In this document: one piece after another, positions 19,101-21,721 of the stretch
Layout: each line of letters opens with the position of its first letter
Numbering within the stretch: position 1 is the first letter of the stretch
DNA from: Gracilaria caudata
Taxonomy: Eukaryota > Rhodophyta > Florideophyceae > Gracilariales > Gracilariaceae
DNA: 21,721 nucleotides
Direction of reading: 5' to 3'
Assembly: GCA_030374735.1 (NCBI GenBank)
Contig: JASCIV010000388.1
Coordinates: 1-21,721 of the forward strand
Translations under genes and position numbers: made by a program
The notes under the pieces: generated by a model
The model's input: only the letters and a program-made list of their open reading frames with translations
Told to the model about the DNA's origin: nothing
Database searches by the model: none

Positions 19101-19414
19101 TCAGCTCCTGACACGCTAATCAACCGCACGAAGCCATCGTCACAACCAGTGGCCATCAAAGTGCCATTCGGAGAGATGTCCAACGTATCAACAGCCTTTT
19201 CATGAAGTTCTGCAACACTCAGTTCCTCCAGCTCCGGCTCCACAGCCGTTTCCTTGCGCCACCAGGACGAGCCGTTCGGAAGGTCTCGCACATCGTGCGC
19301 GCGCACAATGGAATCGCAGCCGGAGGAGAGGAGAAAGTTGCCGGAAGAATGAAGCGCGAGGCCGCAGGCGCCGGGCATGTGCGCCAGAAACACCGGCAAC
19401 GTCCGCGCACGCAT
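16064..19414 (-). CDS. WDHD1: Ctf4/AND-1/WDHD1 replisome hub protein
   Basis: 1116 residues, single exon, ATG at 19414. The family forms a trimeric hub linking the CMG helicase to DNA polymerase alpha-primase at replication forks and supports sister-chromatid cohesion. Order: an N-terminal WD40 propeller (about 1-340; for example VRCVAFSPTGAFVAAAG, VSAVAWSPNGRYLLAS, KLIWHPTCNAFVFID), the linker motif VELPSFPDDDD (354-363), a long acidic/basic disordered stretch (360-530) with probable nuclear signals (HRRRKAPQKKKK), the second, SepB-type propeller (about 532-785; HILAWNLVGTVMTFDE, FHSWAHNSEW), the KPKPALRSLKL strand, and a helical region (about 810-920). An acidic segment (983-1040) and a basic tail (1055-1116) end it. 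No HMG box is present; that domain is absent from many non-animal members. E2F-type sites upstream suit an S-phase gene. Confidence 0.93.
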   Translation of the reverse strand: MRARTLPVFLAHMPGACGLALHSSGNFLLSSGCDSIVRAHDVRDLPNGSSWWRKETAVEPELEELSVAELHEKAVDTLDISPNGTLMATGCDDGFVRLISVSGAEKGDKFVVDGELVQSCARFAGPVRCVAFSPTGAFVAAAGDEPGVLKLILTATPSNVTVLRVTNGVAFEAFRALFYDPNSDYIVSIGESGVASVWDADKCINIGKVELNGRKANHAAWSPDGGCIVFATDNGIVFVSRHKWSYDFLLEDANEDDDEDDIISDKGKDVVSAVAWSPNGRYLLASKENFTTALWDVEEKKVLGSWKTVDVPQKLIWHPTCNAFVFIDKIGQWGIVADVVPPHMPPPFGNATRVELPSFPDDDDKEKKKQKLGGNEEDDEDGQIKRSKAKHRRRKAPQKKKKNAAASRSSKLKEPLSEAEEENEDNDQQLENGFTFDPNDVEADDEEEFERNNGNASGSSDGSDESGDDSASDEEVPGEFEGLENGGVQLPPRKKRASRHRTRRERPAFEEIVHVPFMPTSTPMSEKKKKGRHILAWNLVGTVMTFDEKTHDIVAIEFADASKRTITIKDHFGYTMACISEWGVLLGSNKKKEHGALFTFRPFHSWAHNSEWTNILDQQDDISCMALGKRFCAVATVPSNLVRVFSLPGLQTSTFGMPGTVVTLAAVDRKLVIVYGDSASAILKCEVIEIDNSAEVGAVVYGGNLVMHPNASLEWIGFTNDTVELCCYDSKGWLWMLTDTSSSKRWVPMMQNAAQYSECDWFWVAAATSTNLIGVSCLSSERYPAAKPKPALRSLKLSAPVLEKMPQTGKPPVIERLMRTKLDLQRALNDKKEVEEECESDDSDVEEAEERVSRLEVETDKCLLALMEDACKREQNMRAFDIATRLNCEVSFKYAVELARHYKRNVLVEKVDQVAMQKMDLIASEKRNVRRKKMKGRGIKVTSHNVAAQEEGDLGMNPENNGSEVVASVRKEGMRRSKAPTRAEIEEDDVIEQIGKNEEADMRREAALAVMAVTDDEEENGMEDEQEEEEGQTVGTGDEEKKVDVKPTVDTSTGKGRNAARTKRKRKAPTAASQASMGGHAVGQKKATKKARSGNAKSARVASSKPFFRNRFLKKS

Positions 19415-20520
19415 GATGAGGGCACGTCAGGGATATGGTGTTGATGAAGGGGAACAAGGAAGGCGATAGAAGGACGGGAATGAAAAGGTTTTATGTCAAG
19501 GCATGTGGATGCAGATAGCAGGGCGGAGTTGAAGACGAGAATCCAAAGAGCGCGTCTTGGATGCAGTGCTGTTTCGCTGCTCCATGAGAGGTGCGAATGT
19601 GGTTTGGCGCCAAACTTACCTGTGCCTTCTGGTGGTGTTTTGGCTTGGCGCCAAATTTTTGGCGGCTGCGCGGTTTGTCAGACTCCGTACATTACTGTAC
19701 ACCTTACTGTAAGGTGATGATGTGTGCGGCCAGAGCTCCCATTTGCATAGGACACAAAGACCCATGTGCAAAATAACATATTACATATTATGTACTCTTG
19801 TATACAAGGGTACTCGAGCGTTACTCTTGTATGCTAGAAGTTCCTCTTCCGGCTCACAGAAGCAAGAAAGTTTTGCGGGTGTTCACTTCACGATGACCAC
19901 CAAAGGGATGAACTCCTCGACCTACTCGAGCGCACGTGCTTGTCCTTGAATTGACCTGGTGTCTGCTTTCATATTTTTGACGCCCTGATGTTCCTTACTC
20001 ACGACGAGTGCTGGGCACCGTCGAGCTTCAGAAATTCAGAAAAAGATCTTGCGCTCATTTACGATAGCACGCCTCAACCGCATTATGCGACGGTGTTCAA
20101 AAACAGAGAATTCCACCCACCAAATCCAAGTTTACCGGTGTACTTTTTAATACGCGCGATTAATTATGGAACGCACTTCATGATGCTCTCATCTAAGCCC
20201 CGCACAAACGCCTCGCGTTAGAGTGGGCTTCGTCAAATTAATTGCTTTGTGATACTATCAAACCTCAGCGTTAAGAGAGTGACCAACATCTCTACGTAAG
20301 TATGTTAGGACAAAAGACGAAAGAATATTAATGACGTTAATGCTCCTGGTACATTTAGTCCCCGATGCGGGCGTTCTGTTGTCAGCATTCTAGGCTGCGG
20401 TACATGAGAGTTTGCTTCTCTCGGCAAAACGTAAAAGAGTTTAAACTGTTATTCACACAACGCACCCGAGAAACGCTTTGCCTCAAAGGGCTAGATTATA
20501 TTGCTTCTAACGAGTTTCAA
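19415..20520. other. WDHD1 upstream region and gene-free DNA
   Basis: 1.1 kb holding the WDHD1 promoter (E2F sites), an AT-rich stretch with a 22-bp near-perfect palindrome (19792-19813, core CTTGTATACAAG) and several short open frames. One of 77 codons begins with ATG at 19988 but has no recognisable motif. No RNA gene is apparent. Confidence 0.5.
19603..19665. promoter_or_regulatory. E2F-type site cluster upstream of WDHD1
   Basis: Three sites in 63 bp: the perfect palindrome TTTGGCGCCAAA (19603-19614), TTGGCGCCAAA (19645-19655) and TTTGGCGG (19658-19665). They are 189-251 nt upstream of the ATG. The E2F/DP consensus is TTTSSCGC. Replication genes in plants, algae and animals commonly have such sites; binding here is inferred from the motifs. 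Confidence 0.7.
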
Positions 20521-20649
20521 TCATCTTAGTCCATAACAATTATCATAGGGCACCCGACAAACAGGGCAAGCAAAGTGAACGTCCTCAAGTAGCCATTTCT
20601 TCAGACACTCAGTATGTACAAGGTTTGGGCAATTGTCCCATACTGACAT
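20521..20649 (-). pseudogene. C-terminal half of a RING-finger domain (truncated or terminal exon)
   Basis: The minus strand reads 42 codons from an ATG at 20649 to TGA at 20521. It contains VWDNCPNLVHTECLKKWL, a 9-residue gap and then CPVCR. This is the second half of a RING/RING-H2 finger: C-x-N-x2-H-x2-C then C-x2-C, with Asn where the first zinc-binding His is expected. The first Cys pair is missing and the frame is closed by a stop about 20 nt above the ATG. Either the 5' part is an exon outside this window, or the gene was cut; a MITE begins about 55 bp upstream. An E3 ubiquitin ligase function would need the whole finger. Confidence 0.5.
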
Positions 20650-20704
20650 GATTTGTTTCAACGAACGAGACCTTTATTACTGAGGAGAAAAGATGCACCT
20701 CTAA

Positions 20705-21079
20705 GAGCATGTCTATCAGTAGGGTCAAAGAGCTAAATTGCCATTTTTTTAGCTTTGTCATTGACAACGCCATCTCTATCAGTTGTGCCAAACCTGTTTT
20801 GCAAAGCTATTGAGCTATATCCATTACCAAATCCGACGATATTTGGCGCGACCTTCAGCTTCAGAGCTAAACTTTACAGCCACTTCAATCTTGCCACCTG
20901 ACACACTTGTAATTTTGGCGCCAAGTTCAAATTGAAAACGATAATTGGTCGCTCATCCTGTGGAATCCACATCAAGATTTGGCGTTCGACTGATAGGGGT
21001 GCACTCCGTAAAGCCAAGTGCAATTTTGGCTCTTCGCCGATTTGGCTTTGAAATTTGGCCATGACTGATAGACATGCTC
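20705..21079. mobile_element. MITE of PIF/Harbinger (Tourist-like) type
   Basis: A 375-bp element with perfect 16-bp terminal inverted repeats, GAGCATGTCTATCAGT at 20705-20720 and its reverse complement at 21064-21079, flanked by TAA target-site duplications (20702-20704, 21080-21082). A TAA/TTA duplication and GAGCAT-like ends are characteristic of PIF/Harbinger-derived MITEs. It has no coding capacity. An inner inverted pair sharing CTATCAGT (about 20773-20782 and 20989-20998) suggests a nested or internally duplicated structure. Three TTTGGCG motifs occur inside. Confidence 0.8.
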
Positions 21080-21082
21080 TAA

Positions 21083-21721
21083 GGGCATTCCTACAGGTCA
21101 TCGCAAATCTTAAAGCCAACAGATTAGTCCAATTTTGACGTTTGGGTGCATCGTACCCGTTCGCGCAATTTCCAAAAACCGGCCTAAAAATTATAGGCCA
21201 CCGCAAAGCAACCACATTTTGGGCCACAAAACTCAAACTCATATACAGCCTCACCGTCCTTCCGTTCCTTCCTGCCATCGTCGTACGTCAAGCTCCGCCG
21301 CTTCCTGGCATCCTGTGCCCTCGGGCATCCTGTCTTCTGCGCATCCGGAAGTCCTGCGCCTTTGTGCGTCTTGCGCTTCCGGCCGTCCTGCGCCTCCGGC
21401 CGTCCTAGGGATCCGGCAGCCCGCGCAGCCGGCCGTTTGGCGCTTTCCCCCGTGTTGCGCCTCCGTGAGTCTTCGAGCTGGGCCTCGTAAAGTGCAACGC
21501 CCTAGAAGGGGGTTTTCTGGCACTTAGTTGTTTTTCCGACTTGTCGGTGAGTTCGAATACTATGAGTAGTGATAGCCCTATTAGTAGGGGATTGACACGT
21601 GGAACACGGCTGGACTGCGGAGGTTGGCCGCGTTTTGCGAACATTTTGGGCTAATTAATTGCCCAATTTTGGAAAGTTGTACTGTGCACACGCATAGTAC
21701 GCGTGTGACACAGTACTACTT
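21083..21721. other. Repeat-rich gene-free right end, possible second MITE-like element
   Basis: Starts with GGGCATTCCTACAGG directly after the TAA that ends the first MITE. It has a hairpin GGCCTA/TAGGCC (21181-21199), two related words (CAGGTCATCGCAAA near 21094; AGGCCACCGCAAA near 21194) and the 17-bp minisatellite. A loosely matching inverted end, GTAGTGATAGCCC, finishes at 21578. No gene is recognisable. Confidence 0.4.
21298..21473. repeat. 17-bp minisatellite
   Basis: About ten units with consensus GCGCCTCCGGCCGTCCT. Eight consecutive units run from 21339 to 21473, one of them 16 bp (21407-21422). Two further diverged units occur at 21298-21331, followed by a 7-bp remnant. Unit length is not a multiple of three and length varies, so it is unlikely to encode protein. 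Confidence 0.85.

Overview
The window looks like nuclear DNA of a eukaryote. Two genes carry short GT-AG introns (96 and 92 nt), other genes are single-exon, and several start codons sit in CACCATG-like contexts. The proteins are eukaryotic in type (cytosolic GAPDH, F-box/LRR, the replisome hub Ctf4/WDHD1). Compact, intron-poor genes in convergent pairs, a GapC with one very early intron, an LdhA-type D-lactate dehydrogenase and scattered small repeats would suit a red alga. That assignment is an inference from gene style and remembered similarity of the GAPDH; no search was run.

Layout. 1-2223: very GC-rich, CpG-rich DNA with no gene I can support, ending in the probable GAPDH promoter. 2224-3327 (+): GAPDH with one intron. 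3722-4858 (-): D-lactate dehydrogenase, convergent with GAPDH, with CCAAT boxes upstream. 6585-7270 (+): PNPOx-like flavoprotein (Alr4036 type) with one intron, convergent with an F-box/LRR gene at 7571-8419 (-). 8420-11547: mostly non-genic, with a decayed copy of the WDHD1 3' end (about 9032-9650) and a small Cys-rich ORF (10759-11067). 11548-15267 (+): an ankyrin-repeat gene with an in-frame TGA, then 19 nt later a bacterial-type double kinase of the aminoglycoside/choline phosphotransferase (APH) fold, split by a frameshift. 15340-15437: 30-bp minisatellite. 16064-19414 (-): intact WDHD1/Ctf4, with three E2F-type sites 190-250 nt upstream of its ATG. 20521-20649 (-): C-terminal half of a RING finger. 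20705-21079: a MITE of PIF/Harbinger type with TAA target-site duplications. 21298-21473: 17-bp minisatellite.

The housekeeping genes (glycolysis, D-lactate, flavin oxidase, ubiquitin adaptor, replisome) show no operon-like or pathway link; their proximity looks incidental. The unusual part is the 9-16 kb segment. A damaged ankyrin/APH block lies between two direct-oriented copies of the WDHD1 tail plus its 3' flank, which suggests local duplication followed by insertion and decay. I see no CRISPR array, rRNA or convincing tRNA, and nothing that amounts to a complete new defence or mobile system. The best leads are the tandem APH/Nudix-like protein, the ankyrin nonsense codon, and the E2F-like motifs shared by the MITE and the WDHD1 promoter.
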